A DNA stretch of 64,000 nt from Venturia oleaginea (taxonomy: Eukaryota; Ascomycota; Dothideomycetes; Venturiales; Venturiaceae). Both the position numbers and the translations under genes were made by a program. This document shows, piece by piece, positions 34,210-44,658 of the stretch. Under the pieces are notes generated by a model. It had not been told where the DNA came from. It worked only from the letters and a program-made list of their open reading frames with translations, and made no database searches. Location: contig JABMLP010000016.1 in assembly GCA_013176395.1 (NCBI GenBank), positions 62,001-126,000 of the forward strand. Direction: 5' to 3'. Position 1 is the first letter of the stretch. Each line of letters begins with the position of its first letter.

Positions 34210-34341
34210 TGTTATGGGGAACTCGTTTCTCAACACAGTTAATTATGTCAAGACCTTCTTGACACCTGTGTCCTCTTGTTATGGTCCGCGGGTTTGGGGT
34301 AAGGGCAATATCAGTCTGGAAGTACTTACCTTAAGTATCTT
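34210..34341 (+). repeat. Truncated LTR, same family as 58792-59041
   Basis: TGTTATGGGGAACTCGTTTC onward matches the first ~130 bp of the solo LTR at 58792, then breaks off. A short open stretch ahead of it (ATG at 34085, S-T-K-G-R-E-N-E-S) is not recognised. Confidence 0.75.
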
Positions 34342-34900
34342 GAAGAAAAAAAAGATTGTAAAACGAGCCTATTGGCGTCTGTTACAAGCTTAGACAATGA
34401 TCCACTGCCCGTACAAACACGGGCCAGCCCTAAATTATATAGTACGGTAAACAAAGACTCGGATACCGCCCCTGTCAGCCCATTAAACTTGATACTACGT
34501 CCGAAATTCATACGCCCTGGGTCATAGTTCCTAGTATCAAGTTAGACTCACTAGCAAGTATCAAGAATCCTCGAGGACCGACGCCATCAATGCGCTTTGG
34601 CTGGATAAGTATATACAGGGAGATGTGAGGCTGATCGAAGCAAGAGCATCAGGTCAGGTACAAGAGAAAGAAATTTATGCAAGTGCTGAGCAGCATTTAT
34701 GGATAAAGCCTCCATCCGTCTAGCACAGTTATCCAATCTCGATTTAGAGTGCTTGAGACCTTCGGCTTTATCTTTATTTCTCTTTTGAAAGTTCCCCGTC
34801 AGTACGATGTTACAAAACGTTTCTACACCCATTGTATCTTTCGTCTTGCGCTATATCGCCCAATATCCTACGTATCAGGTGCGATTTGCTGACCTTCCCT
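34342..34900. other. Intergenic
   Basis: Nothing recognised between the LTR fragment and the next candidate gene. Confidence 0.5.
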
Positions 34901-35203
34901 CTATTTACAAACGAGTGCACGTGTAGAAGACACGGATCTGAATCGTTGGCTTGCCCGGGGCGGTAAGGGATGGATGGAAAACTTTGGTGAAATATGCAGG
35001 GTATTTAACGAGTTGCTGATGATGGTGCAATACCCGGCATAATCTACCCAGGTGCCGGCGCCTCGTCTGCAGGTTCGTATCTCGAAATCTCTGAATGATG
35101 GCCGATATGCCGTGCTGAAAACGTCGGTATCGACTGCATGGCAACGCCATTCTACAGCAAGAGCCAGGGTAGGTGAGAGAGCTAGAGTGGCGAGAGTTGA
35201 CAT
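34901..35203 (-). CDS. Candidate small secreted protein, 100 residues
   Basis: The ATG at 35203 begins M-S-T-L-A-T-L-A-L-S-P-T-L-A-L-A, a plausible signal peptide, followed by V-E-W-R-C-H-A-V-D-T, then RTCRRGAGTWVDYAGYC. It has four Cys and ends at 34901. The last 40 residues look less protein-like and could be intron or 3' UTR, in which case the C-terminus is wrong. An in-frame ATG 14 codons upstream (35245) is less likely, because it would bury the signal. Function unknown. Confidence 0.35.
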   Translation of the reverse strand: MSTLATLALSPTLALAVEWRCHAVDTDVFSTAYRPSFRDFEIRTCRRGAGTWVDYAGYCTIISNSLNTLHISPKFSIHPLPPRASQRFRSVSSTRALVCK

Positions 35204-35823
35204 TTGGAGCTTCACTATAACGAACTTTATTAGGGAAGTCAACATTGTAAGGTCGGGGGTCTTTACTTTTTGTTTGAGTTCGGGGTTACTGTCACGGCTA
35301 GTAGTAACTAATGAAAGGCGTGAACAGCAATCAGGTATGGACTAAATGTGATAGTGAACTACAGGTAGCTATGTAAATGGGGGCTGGGGGCAAGGCCTAC
35401 TTATAGGTCTTGCTGTGGCCCGTGTACTGTGGCGCCTTGTTAGGTGCTTGGACACTGTGGTTGTTCTAGTAGCCTAGCAAGCCGTCACAGTTTTCTAGTA
35501 AATTTGCGTTAGGTAATATAGCTCTCCCTAATAAAAAGTAAGGTGGAAACCGGTATTAACCTATACTCCAGTTGTTTATTCTAGTTAGAGATACTCCCCC
35601 TTTTCATAGACCCATAAATGATATAGTTATTGTATTTGCTCGAATACTAGTTCCATGAATACATCCAAAGTTAGTACATGTTTACATTTACGGCTTCGAT
35701 CTCAAAGCCTAACTTTCCGATCGTTGGCCTGATAATCGCGAGCCAAAGTTTGACTCTATTCACTAAGTACGTTGCGTATCCTACAACAATTAGTAGAACT
35801 CTCCCATCAACTACTTTTCAAAC
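35204..35823. other. Intergenic, AT-rich
   Basis: No gene recognised; the right end is the 3' side of the aminotransferase gene. Confidence 0.5.
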
Positions 35824-37308
35824 TTACCGCTTAATTCCCTCCTCAACCCTCCCATCTTCCGCTGTGAAAATCAAGCGGAAATACCCAGCTTTCTCGGCAT
35901 GATACGCACTTCCCGCTGCTATCATAACCCCTGCCTCCTCAAACTCTTTCGACAAGATTGATTCCGCAAGCCATTCATCGGATCCATTCCCCGCCACATG
36001 TTGGGATAAGTCCAGCCAGATGAAAAACCCAGCGTTCCCCTCGCGGTTATATAATATCTTCGCCTCGTCCAGAAGAGCGGTCGTTCGTATATAAGCAGCA
36101 CCGAGTTTTGTAGAACTCGTTTCGAGGAATAACTTCAAAAATGTAGTATCTGAGAGCAGTTGAGTAGCGAGCGCCATGCTGAATTCTGAAGGGGCACCGA
36201 AACGTGTGATTGGACGGAGGGCGGCGTGCACTTGGGGGCTGCGGGAGATGAGGCAGCCTAGACGCATTCCAGCGCATGCAAAATCCTAAATCATATGTCA
36301 AAGATCAATACCTTTTACAGCAAGAACGAAAGGAAGAGGGCATTAGTGAGCAATAATGGTTACAGCTACCTTGGACATCCCATAAAGCACATGAACCATA
36401 TCTGGCCGTTGTGTCTTCAAACTCAGTACAGAGGTGAAAGCTTCGATTTCTCGTCCTGCCACGGGGAATGTGGAGAGAGCATAAATCTCGTCACTTATGA
36501 GATGAATATTGTACTTCGATGCAAGATCAAGAAGACTGCGAAGGGTTGTCGTTGAGTAGGCGCGGCCAAGTGGGTTGTGCGGATTGCAAATTGGTATCGC
36601 CTTGACTGTTTTACCAGCACGTTGGGCGGAGAGAAGAGCTGATTCGTAAATAGCTACTGCTTCGAGCGAAAATTGATCGACGGAGCCAAATTTCACGTAC
36701 TCGAGTTTAGATCTGAGGTGCGGCAAAAGCTTAGCTGAGAGCAGCCAATGGCAAATGTTAACTTACGCAGTACGAGTGGTGATGTCTTTATTGAAGCTGC
36801 CATAAATAGCGCTACCTATTAGGATGGAGTCATTCTCGTCACATAACACCATCGTCAGCATCTCGTTTAGCGCAGTTACACCGGCTGCCCAAGTCATTTG
36901 TTCAGCTGTGATGGGAGTCGTGGGAGCAAAGAGGGCGTTGATATGGCCAGACATGGCTTCGCAGAGCTCGAGCGTGCCAGTGAAACCCTCGTTGTATGAA
37001 GCTGCTGTGCATGGAAATCGAGCCTTGAATGAGTTAGTATCGAAGATCCCGCGTTGAACTCAGCCCCTACATGATTATTGATGTATGCGATGATCTCGGG
37101 CTCCATTAACCACTGGTGGGATTAGTAAAAGAGTGATTTCGCAAGCTCATACACGGATGCCTTTTATCCAGCTACTCATATTTTCAGCATCGTCGAAACT
37201 GACAATGCCACCGGGATTGGTGTCGGGGTGGAACAAGTTCTGTGGTCCACGGGGAGAGACTGGGACGTACTTGGCATAGTGCTGACCTCGTAACGATATG
37301 TTTGACAT
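35824..37308 (-). CDS. ACC-synthase-like PLP aminotransferase (class I/II), five exons
   Basis: Exons on the minus strand are 37153-37308, 37071-37112, 36767-37023, 36370-36712 and 35824-36285. Introns are 40, 47, 54 and 84 nt; the 47-nt one has a perfect TACTAAC branch site and is needed to keep frame. The product is 419 residues. Fold-type I landmarks: PICNPHNPLGRAYS, the PLP-ring Asp in ISDEIYALS (about 226) and the Schiff-base Lys in YGMSK, then DFACAGMRLG (Lys about 266, the last codon before intron 4). The family includes 1-aminocyclopropane-1-carboxylate synthase-like enzymes; whether this one makes ACC, deaminates it, or transaminates another amino acid cannot be told. Cytosolic, no targeting signal seen. 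Confidence 0.8.
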
Positions 37309-37733
37309 GCTTGTGGTGTTGGTGAAAGCTAAGCGGTAACTGGAGAGCGTGAGCACGATGAGTGGACAAGGTTGATGTAGATCATGACATCATCTCATAT
37401 TCGGTCTCTAATTGAGGCTATTCCATTTACGACGAGGCATTGAAAATACTTGGTGAAAGAAGCTCGCGTGGGTATGTTCATAACTTAATAGCCGTTTGGC
37501 GATGGAGTAAAGTGAATTGATCGAGACATCAAAAGAACGAGCCCTGGCATTTACGGAATTCATCCCAGTTGCAGATACTTACATGCAGAAATAGTGAGAA
37601 GCTAGTAAGCCGAGAACAGAAGCGTGCTGGGGAAAGGGCGATCTATTGACATGATCAATAAGACTACAGGACAATGAGCTTTTGGAGAATTAAGAAAAAA
37701 ACATGCCTAGAAGATGAAATGCCCAGCCAACGA
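37309..37733. other. Intergenic, aminotransferase promoter
   Basis: About 425 bp between the aminotransferase start and the hydrolase 3' end; no repeat or gene seen. Confidence 0.5.
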
Positions 37734-38600
37734 TTAAAGAAGCTTTGCAAAAAACCAGGACAAGAGCTCGTAACCCCTTAAGTACTCAGCGTGCACCCTC
37801 TCGTTTCCAAAATCAGCTCTGGAAGGAATGTCAGCGTCGCAAGAGCAATGACCCGCAAAGGAACTTACTTTGATGCCATCCAACCATGTTCCATATCTTG
37901 GAAGGTCTCGACATAGCTGCCAGCTTGCAACTTCTTCTCAAATTCTATTACAGTCGGGACATGCTCGTCGCCGCTGGGAAGAACCATCATCGGCACAAAA
38001 ACGTTTACCGCGTCTTTTGGGTCGAGAAGGGATGGGTGGCATTGTGCAGCTACCTTAAAGATGGTATCGGGCCCTGATACGAGTGCCACAATCTAAAAGA
38101 TATTCGTCAGTATCAGGCTTGGATCTTAAGAAAAGAGAAAGAACATACCTTGCCTCCCCAGCAGAAACCAACAATGCCCCAGGTCTTGATGCTTGGGTTC
38201 TTAGCCTCAATCGACTTCAAGATTCCATCAATCTGGGGAATGATAGCACTCGGAGCAGCGTGACAGAGAAGAAGTTGTTGATGTACACCATCTTCTCGGG
38301 CGTGTCTGGTGGACACATGGAAATATCTGCAGGCTCGGTGGACCAATCCGGCATGAAGACCTTGGTCGCATGGCCGGTTTTTGCAGTAACTGATTCCACG
38401 AGGATGTCTGCGCCGCGAAGAGTTTGCGGGTAGAGTCCGAAGATGTCGTAGATATACAAGATAGCTTGGGTCGGGGACTCGGAGCCGGTTTCGTATGTTT
38501 TCATGCCATATTCGTTAACAAAGCTACCCTCTTGCTTGTAGACTGGTGCTGGTGCGGGAGCAATGCGGCAACATGAAGGAGAAGGTGTCAAGACGGACAT
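37734..38600 (-). pseudogene. Dienelactone hydrolase family protein, apparent 1-bp frameshift
   Basis: Exons 38149-38600, 37869-38092 and 37734-37818 with canonical introns of 56 and 50 nt. The ATG at 38600 opens M-S-V-L-T-P-S-P-S-C-C. The nucleophile Cys lies in GIVGFCWGGK (about 147), the acid in SGDEHVP (Asp about 193) and the catalytic His in MEHGWMASK (about 220), the alpha/beta-hydrolase triad of this family. Near 38261 the frame must shift by one base to join INNFFS to HAAPSAIIPQIDGIL; one missing base would do it. A 56-nt intron starting GTGTAC could also skip the problem but would remove conserved residues. It may be inactive, or the base may be a sequencing error. Confidence 0.7.
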
Positions 38601-39902
38601 TTTCGTAAATCCAAGTTCAAACTGATGGATTGTTCTGATATGGGTAGGTCTAAAGTGCCTGGAAGAATGAGCTATGAACTTTCTGGGTGTCTGATTACAG
38701 CTGGCTATTTTGGCCACTTATACCATTGAAGAAGTACGCCCAATGTCGATTTCAGCGCCCTATTTCGAAACCAGTGTCATTTCTGACATGCCGCAAACAA
38801 CCTGGAGGTCGCTGAGTTGATGCTCTGTCAGCGCAGGATATCGATCGATTACTTTGCTGCAATTAGCAAGGTTAGAGATAGTGTGAGATGGTAGATTTCG
38901 TGCATTTGGAAATGTGATTGGGCTGAACTTTTCGACTGAGATCAGAAGGCCGCAATGGGCCGCAAAACCACAGGCGGCGGGGTGTGATTACTCTTCATCC
39001 ATTACAACGCATCGTGATGCGGAGCGGCCATAGCAGCCTCGGGAAACTTATTCATGTGCAAAATCTCTTGATGGAATAACTTGATGGGATGGACAAAGAT
39101 TTGGAGTAGACGTGTGGCTTTCTCGATCCTAAGACACTGATAAAGATCAGCACAATATCAAAAGGGGAGACCGCGCTGGAATGCTGCATCGCTGTGCCAA
39201 GATCTCAAGGATGTCTCAGTCCATCACGGTAGAGTAGGATGGAAAGAGTTGGCTCGAGATGGATTGACAATGTTGTCGATGAAGAAAAGAATCGACCATG
39301 ACTAATGGAACATCCGAGCATCGATCACGTGACTCTGGCCAGCATATCCATTAGACTGGAGTCGATTCCAATACTCCTCCAATCTTTGTTACAATCGTTG
39401 AAACATCGTCTTATAGCCCCAGTTATCCCGCCATTCAAACTTATCGTAGGATGGGAATTATACCATCATCATCCAAAATCGTAATAGTTCTTTCCAGGAG
39501 AAGACAGGCACATCGAAGTGTTATAAAAACATGATACATGGTGGAAAAAATAAATAATGCCATGGGTTAGGCAAGACAATGCATTTTGGAAACCGTTAGA
39601 GTAGGATCGATATCGCTCAATTTCTGGCAATCCAAAACAACCAAATCGCCAGAAATTAAGGGGAGTAGAAGATAAGTGGAGCAATCCCTGGAGAGCGAAA
39701 AGGTGCAAGCGGCAGGCAATTGCCTCTCGAATGCCGGTTCTGTATTATTCTAAAGGGGTGAGGAAGCAATCTCTTCAATGTCTCCGTAGCTGAAAGGTGA
39801 ATGCTCACACTGCGTATTCGAGGTCGTAAGAGTAGAAAAAGGGGGATTCGATAGAGCAGTCGCCGAGTTCAAAGGCGAAGAATGTTTCTGTTTTGGCCAA
39901 GT
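38601..39902. other. Intergenic, 1.3 kb
   Basis: Includes the hydrolase promoter. Frames are short and show no recognisable protein. Confidence 0.45.
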
Positions 39903-40253
39903 CTACGATTTATCCCCCCGACCGGTTCTGGTTCTGGTGCTTAACTTGCCTTTCCGTGTTGGAGTGCTTCCAAGACTTATTTTCCTCGAAGTCCTGATTC
40001 TCCTCGAATCATAGGAAGCAACCATCTGCGGAACAGCCACGTTGACATCGCTCAAGTTTCCCAAAGCACCGAGCTGTCCATCCAAGGGTGTTTCTCGGAT
40101 GCTGAGCCATGTGATCAAGATATCGCTGTCGTGTTTGCTCGATCGATTGAGGGGTACAACGCTTCCACGCTCAAGGTGACTGGTTGTTGATGGGTGCTTT
40201 TGCATAATCAGAAAATGATGAATGGTCAGGACCGCGGTCGCTGCAGAGGACAT
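39903..40253 (-). CDS. Hypothetical 116-residue frame, weak
   Basis: The ATG at 40253 opens M-S-S-A-A-T-A-V-L-T-I-H, ending in a basic tail (TRKGKLSTRTRTGRGDKS). It is divergent from the UPRTase gene with 370 bp between them. No domain, signal or splice signals were recognised; it may be chance. Confidence 0.2.
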   Translation of the reverse strand: MSSAATAVLTIHHFLIMQKHPSTTSHLERGSVVPLNRSSKHDSDILITWLSIRETPLDGQLGALGNLSDVNVAVPQMVASYDSRRIRTSRKISLGSTPTRKGKLSTRTRTGRGDKS

Positions 40254-40622
40254 GCATTGCGTATTCTATGCACCCCTGTCGGTTTTGCAGGTCACGACAG
40301 AGCAAAACAAATCTATTCCCGACCCATCTCCTCATGATCTTTCGGACAGAATTCTTCGATTGGATGCAGTTCTCCTCTGTTCGTCTGAATCCTCGTATTT
40401 GTCCCTTGAGTCCCATCTTTTGGCGTTCCACAAGCTTCCTGATGGGGTAAAGCTCTATCAGTCGTCGGCTGCTTGCTCGCCGCAATGGGGCTCTGACGGG
40501 ACAAACACTGGACAACAGTGGACAGCAAGCACACATCTAAACACCAAGCATATTTCAAATTCTCTATCTCAGTCCCATCTTAAACGAATCCCGAGTATTC
40601 TGACCTCTAAACCGTATCGATT

Positions 40623-41563
40623 ATGGCCTCTCTACCGCCCAATGCTCACGTATCGACCCATCCCTGCGTACAAGCGAAGCTCTCACAACTTCGATCCAAG
40701 AGTACTCAAGCGAGGGAAGTCAAGAATCTGATCAATGAGATTGCTACCATTGTTGGCGTTGAGGCTTTGGGGGCATGCTTGAAAACTGCTCGAATTGGCA
40801 CTGTATGTTGTTCCTAGTTTCTATTCTGATAAAGAGAGGGGGTGAGATGGCTTGTAGTCGATATGCCCACCAACCCCAGCATCATACCTAATCCTCTGAT
40901 TGCACACATCGCCGCATTCTTTCAAAGCTTCCAGCTTCCAAAAGATCCACCACTGTCACAGATCCCACCGGCTTGCAACAATCAATCGATTTGAAGCCTT
41001 CAAACAACTCAAAATCCACCCAAACGCTCTCACTAACATTCCGTTCTCAGGACTCTTCTCCTTTGAACTACGAATACCCTGTGCATAACCTCACTACGCC
41101 AAAGATTTCCCTAATACCCATCCTCCGCTCCGGCCTCAGCATGATCGACGCCCTCTCCTCCATCCTACCTCTCCAAGTCCCAGTACACCACCTAGGCATG
41201 TACCGCGAGAAATCCACCCTCCAACCCGTCGAATACTACAACAACCTTCCATATCACAAGCGCGGCGTCACAGATTCCCAAGAAGCAGGTCCGTCAGATA
41301 TTGCAATCGTGGTTGATCCTGTCATCGCAACAGGTGCAACGGCTATGGCTGCTGTGGAGACATTGAGGGATTGGGGTGTGAAGAGGGTTATTGTGGTGGC
41401 TATCCTTGGATCGGCTGATGGTCTGAAGAGAGTTGCTGAGAGCTGGCCTGAGGCGGTGGAGATTTATGTTGGTGGGTGTGATGCTGAGACTGATGAGAGG
41501 GGTATGATCAAGCCGGGATTGGGAGATATTGGCGATAGGATCTTCTTGACTGTGGGCAAGTAG
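40623..41563 (+). CDS. Uracil phosphoribosyltransferase, two exons
   Basis: Exon 1 is 40623-40802 and exon 2 41051-41563, joined across a 248-nt intron (GTATGT...TTCTCAG) in phase 0, for 230 residues. It converts uracil and PRPP to UMP in pyrimidine salvage, in the cytosol. Visible features: LIPILRSGLSMIDALSS (about 81-97), VPVHHLGMYRE and the PRPP-binding loop VVDPVIATGATAMAA (about 147-161), and the C-terminal uracil-pocket GLGDIGDRIF. Length and order match fungal UPRTases, and there are no lesions. The GTATGT donor and the conserved DSSPLNYEYP start of exon 2 support the model. Confidence 0.92.
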
Positions 41564-42320
41564 GCATTAGTCTAAAGTGGCTGGGGAAAGGAATGAAATG
41601 TATGGCACGACTTGCATGATTAGGTTGAGTACACTCAGGCTGGGAGTTGGTCGATAGGTCCACAGATGATGGTGCCTGGCATACAAATCGATAATGCACT
41701 CGTCTGATTTCTTACTTTGGCTTGAACTTTGGAGTTGAATCGACTGAACGATTGAAGCCCATGTCGCTAATTCCGAGACCTCTTCACCTCGACTCTTAGT
41801 CCCCGGACCTGCGTCGGATTACCCAATCCGGGCAGACCCTTTTCTGATTTGTTTTCTCTGAGCTACAACCTCCAACTTTCATCAAACCACGAATTTTCCA
41901 TCATTCACCTCGACGTCTCCATCCGGATTCGTCTGTTCCTGTCTCTGTTTGTTTATCAGTGCCTGCTTCCTGTTTGTGGGCTGCGCAGACCCTTCCGCTG
42001 TCTACAACCAATATGACATGAGGAGCCACCGAGCTGTTGTTGAAACACCTCGTTCCAATGTGTCAATTTTACGAGCTCATGCTTTCTAGCTGCGAGATAA
42101 AAACTCAGATGGGTGAGTCCGAGATGTTAGTATCATGTGCTTCAACATAAAGCGACAGTCGAATCCTTGCTGGACACTTGCCTAAGCGAGGACATGACCG
42201 AAGTATAAAGCTTCCAGATCCCGAACTCCAAATTCGAAGTACTTTTCTCCTGACCTGCTACTCACCCGCTCTTATTGCCATTTCGACGCAATATCATCCA
42301 GTTTCTTCTTCAACAAGCAA
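41564..42320. other. Intergenic with CT-rich promoter-like stretch
   Basis: Pyrimidine-rich runs around 41880-41950 resemble fungal promoters. An open stretch from 42178 precedes the next ATG but reads like 5' UTR. Confidence 0.45.
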
Positions 42321-44362
42321 AATGCGACTCTTCGGTTCCAATCCCGATTTCAAATCCGAGTCTGAAGACTCACTCGCGCGATACCTGACCATGGACGAAC
42401 AAGAAAAGTTCACGACAATAACTGCGCTCTTGGCTTGGACTCGGTCTTCCGAATCAGCAGACTGGGCGAAAAAGCCCGCACACAAACACGACCCATGGCG
42501 CTCGCAAGCCAGGCAAACTCAGGATGAAGCTGTTTCCACTTTGTCGCATCTCTCGAATCTCTTGTGTTGTTCTGATGGGGAGAGTACAGCCATCGTACTG
42601 TCAACACGTCGAGTTCCCAGAGGCACGATGACTCAACTCACGATAGCTGTAAGCAGTACTTGTCATATAAGCATCAAACATTCTGAGCATTTTACTGCAA
42701 ATAGATGCCAAACTTCGGTTCCCAGCCTTGAAATCACTCCTATATCGGAGGTAAATGGTGGTGGCTGGTCAAAAGAATCGGTTGTCCAAAGGTTCTTCGA
42801 AAATGGTGGTAATGCGATGCCGTTCGATGTACACGCCATAACCCTCCTTTCAATATTAAGGGGTTCCTCCCAGCGGCGGTATACTACACAATGGCTCGGT
42901 TACTGCGCCATAGCGAAGGTCTATCTAGCCGTATCCCTAGAACAAAGGATCCTACAAGGTCTCTATGAGCACGGCAACAGCACTGCAACTAAGAATTTCT
43001 ATGATTGCATCACAGCCCCCAATGAACAGATTACGCGACTCGAAACAGAAAGTCTTCGCTCCGACGATTTCACGAGGATGAATATGAACGATGAAGAGCT
43101 TGCTGTACTGTATGAGTCGATCGAAGACAAAGCGGTCGATCGAAATTTCAAAGGTCGACCCTTCTATGAGGATCACAACAGCCGCAGAATCTTCCATCGG
43201 CTCCTGCGCATGTTCCTCACCGACGTCCGCACTGCACTGGACACCTTTTCCAAAACGATGAGGGAAGTATCAGCTAAGAATGATGAGCCGAAAAATGAAA
43301 AAAAAACATGCTTTATCATACCAAAAGGTTGTTAAGCAAGCCCTGATGTTGTGGTCATACCTGGCGACAATGAGTAGGTTCGTCCAGGTCTTCGGTTATA
43401 TCCTCGATAAACATCTGCGCTGGCTTGAAGAAACATTCCTTGTGACTGATGCACCCACCTCTCGCAAAGGCTGGCACCGCGAGGCTCGAACTTACCTCTC
43501 TAATCTTTGTTCATTCCCTGAATCATTCAACGAGTTTCGTACACGTCAACGGGGAACTGGCGAACGATTCAACAATTTGGAAGTACAATTTATTCATGTA
43601 CAGCCAGGTCGTGATGACATGGCCATGATCCCGGTTACCACATTTCTTCAGGATCACGTCGTCTCAACGCCCAAAGACAGGCATCTATTGATAGATCCTT
43701 GCTGCAACATGGACAAAATCCTGAACTACAAAAGGACTTTCTGCGAGGATACCGTGAGGAAGCAGACCCTGAACAGAGGAGTACTACAACTCCGCTTGAT
43801 TAACACGACACACGACTTAAAATGCCCTTCGAGGGTGTCCACCACCCTGAAGCTCTTCTCATCGCTCTTTGAAAATCTCACCAAACATCGGGTTTGTTTC
43901 CAGGTCTCGATAGATTCAAGGGCGACATCCTTGCAAGCTCAGGTTCCCGATATGCCTCATGTAGCCGTCTTGTCGAGGCGATCCGCGAGGGGCAGCACGA
44001 ACACAACAATCACGTAAGAGCTAGCCGTGTGATACCAGAGCTCCTTGCCACCGCAGGCGACGAAGTCTGGATGCCCTGTTCCGACCCCTTCTTATTTCCG
44101 AGGGAATATACAAAGTACTTTGTGCTGTTCGCCCGCGCGACACTACGAGATCGATTTGCGTTGTTAGTCGGTTATAATAAGAGGGCTGCTTAGCAAAATG
44201 GACAAAAGGTGGAAGATATGGTATTGGTGACTCGTGGATCAGAATTGGCGGCCATTGAAGAGGACGCTCGGCACGAGAATCGGAAACTTGAAGAGGAGAC
44301 AGAAAGGGAGAGGCGCTACCGTTATGGGTATACTGCTTTGGTATTTCTAGTAGGGATCTAGC
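42321..44362 (+). pseudogene. Decayed gene for an unknown fungal protein
   Basis: A likely start is the ATG at 42321 (M-R-L-F-G-S-N-P-D-F). The frame runs to 43335 with VNGGGWSKESVVQRFFENGG. Near 43300 an A-run marks a frameshift into HALSYQKVVKQALMLWSYL, and near 43890 another shift leads into FPGLDRFKGDILASSGSRY. A TAG at about 44191 (a C-to-T change from CAG would fit) is followed by an in-frame Glu/Arg-rich helix (RHENRKLEEETERERRYRY) to 44362. A possible intron at 42649 would not restore frame. At least two frameshifts and one stop mean it is dead, or heavily mis-modelled. No domain recognised. Confidence 0.55.
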
Positions 44363-44658
44363 CCAGTTCGATACTTCAAAGAGAAGTCGTTTGCGTCTGA
44401 ATCGGTGCCCCTTATGGTCTTGAGGAAGCTGGAACGACTGAAGTTACCAACAAAGCTAACTTCGCAATCTGTATTCGAAGCTAGAGATCACCACTACGCA
44501 GTTGGAAACGCCACCTAGTAGCGTCCGAATTCTAGTCAAAATGCATATCGAGCCTTCAAACTTATAACGTGTTTACTGTACTGTCTACGTCGTAGTGCGC
44601 CTTTCCTCGTCTCCTTGAGCCCCTATCTAAAATGACCAACTGGTTGGGAGGTTGATAC
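44363..44658. other. Intergenic up to the hAT end
   Basis: The last 8 bp (GTTGATAC, 44651-44658) flank hAT copy 2 but do not match the 8 bp beyond its other end. CTTATAACGTGTTT near 44567 resembles the TA plus first bases of the Fot derivative at 48814, possibly by chance. Confidence 0.45.

Noticed and set aside
36894..37106. Apparent frameshift in the aminotransferase
   Set aside because: A 47-nt intron (37024-37070) with GT, TACTAAC and AG restores the frame and the family sequence.
44560..44580. CTTATAACGTGTTT as a Fot excision footprint
   Set aside because: Only about 14 bp match the Fot derivative's left end and no second end is present.
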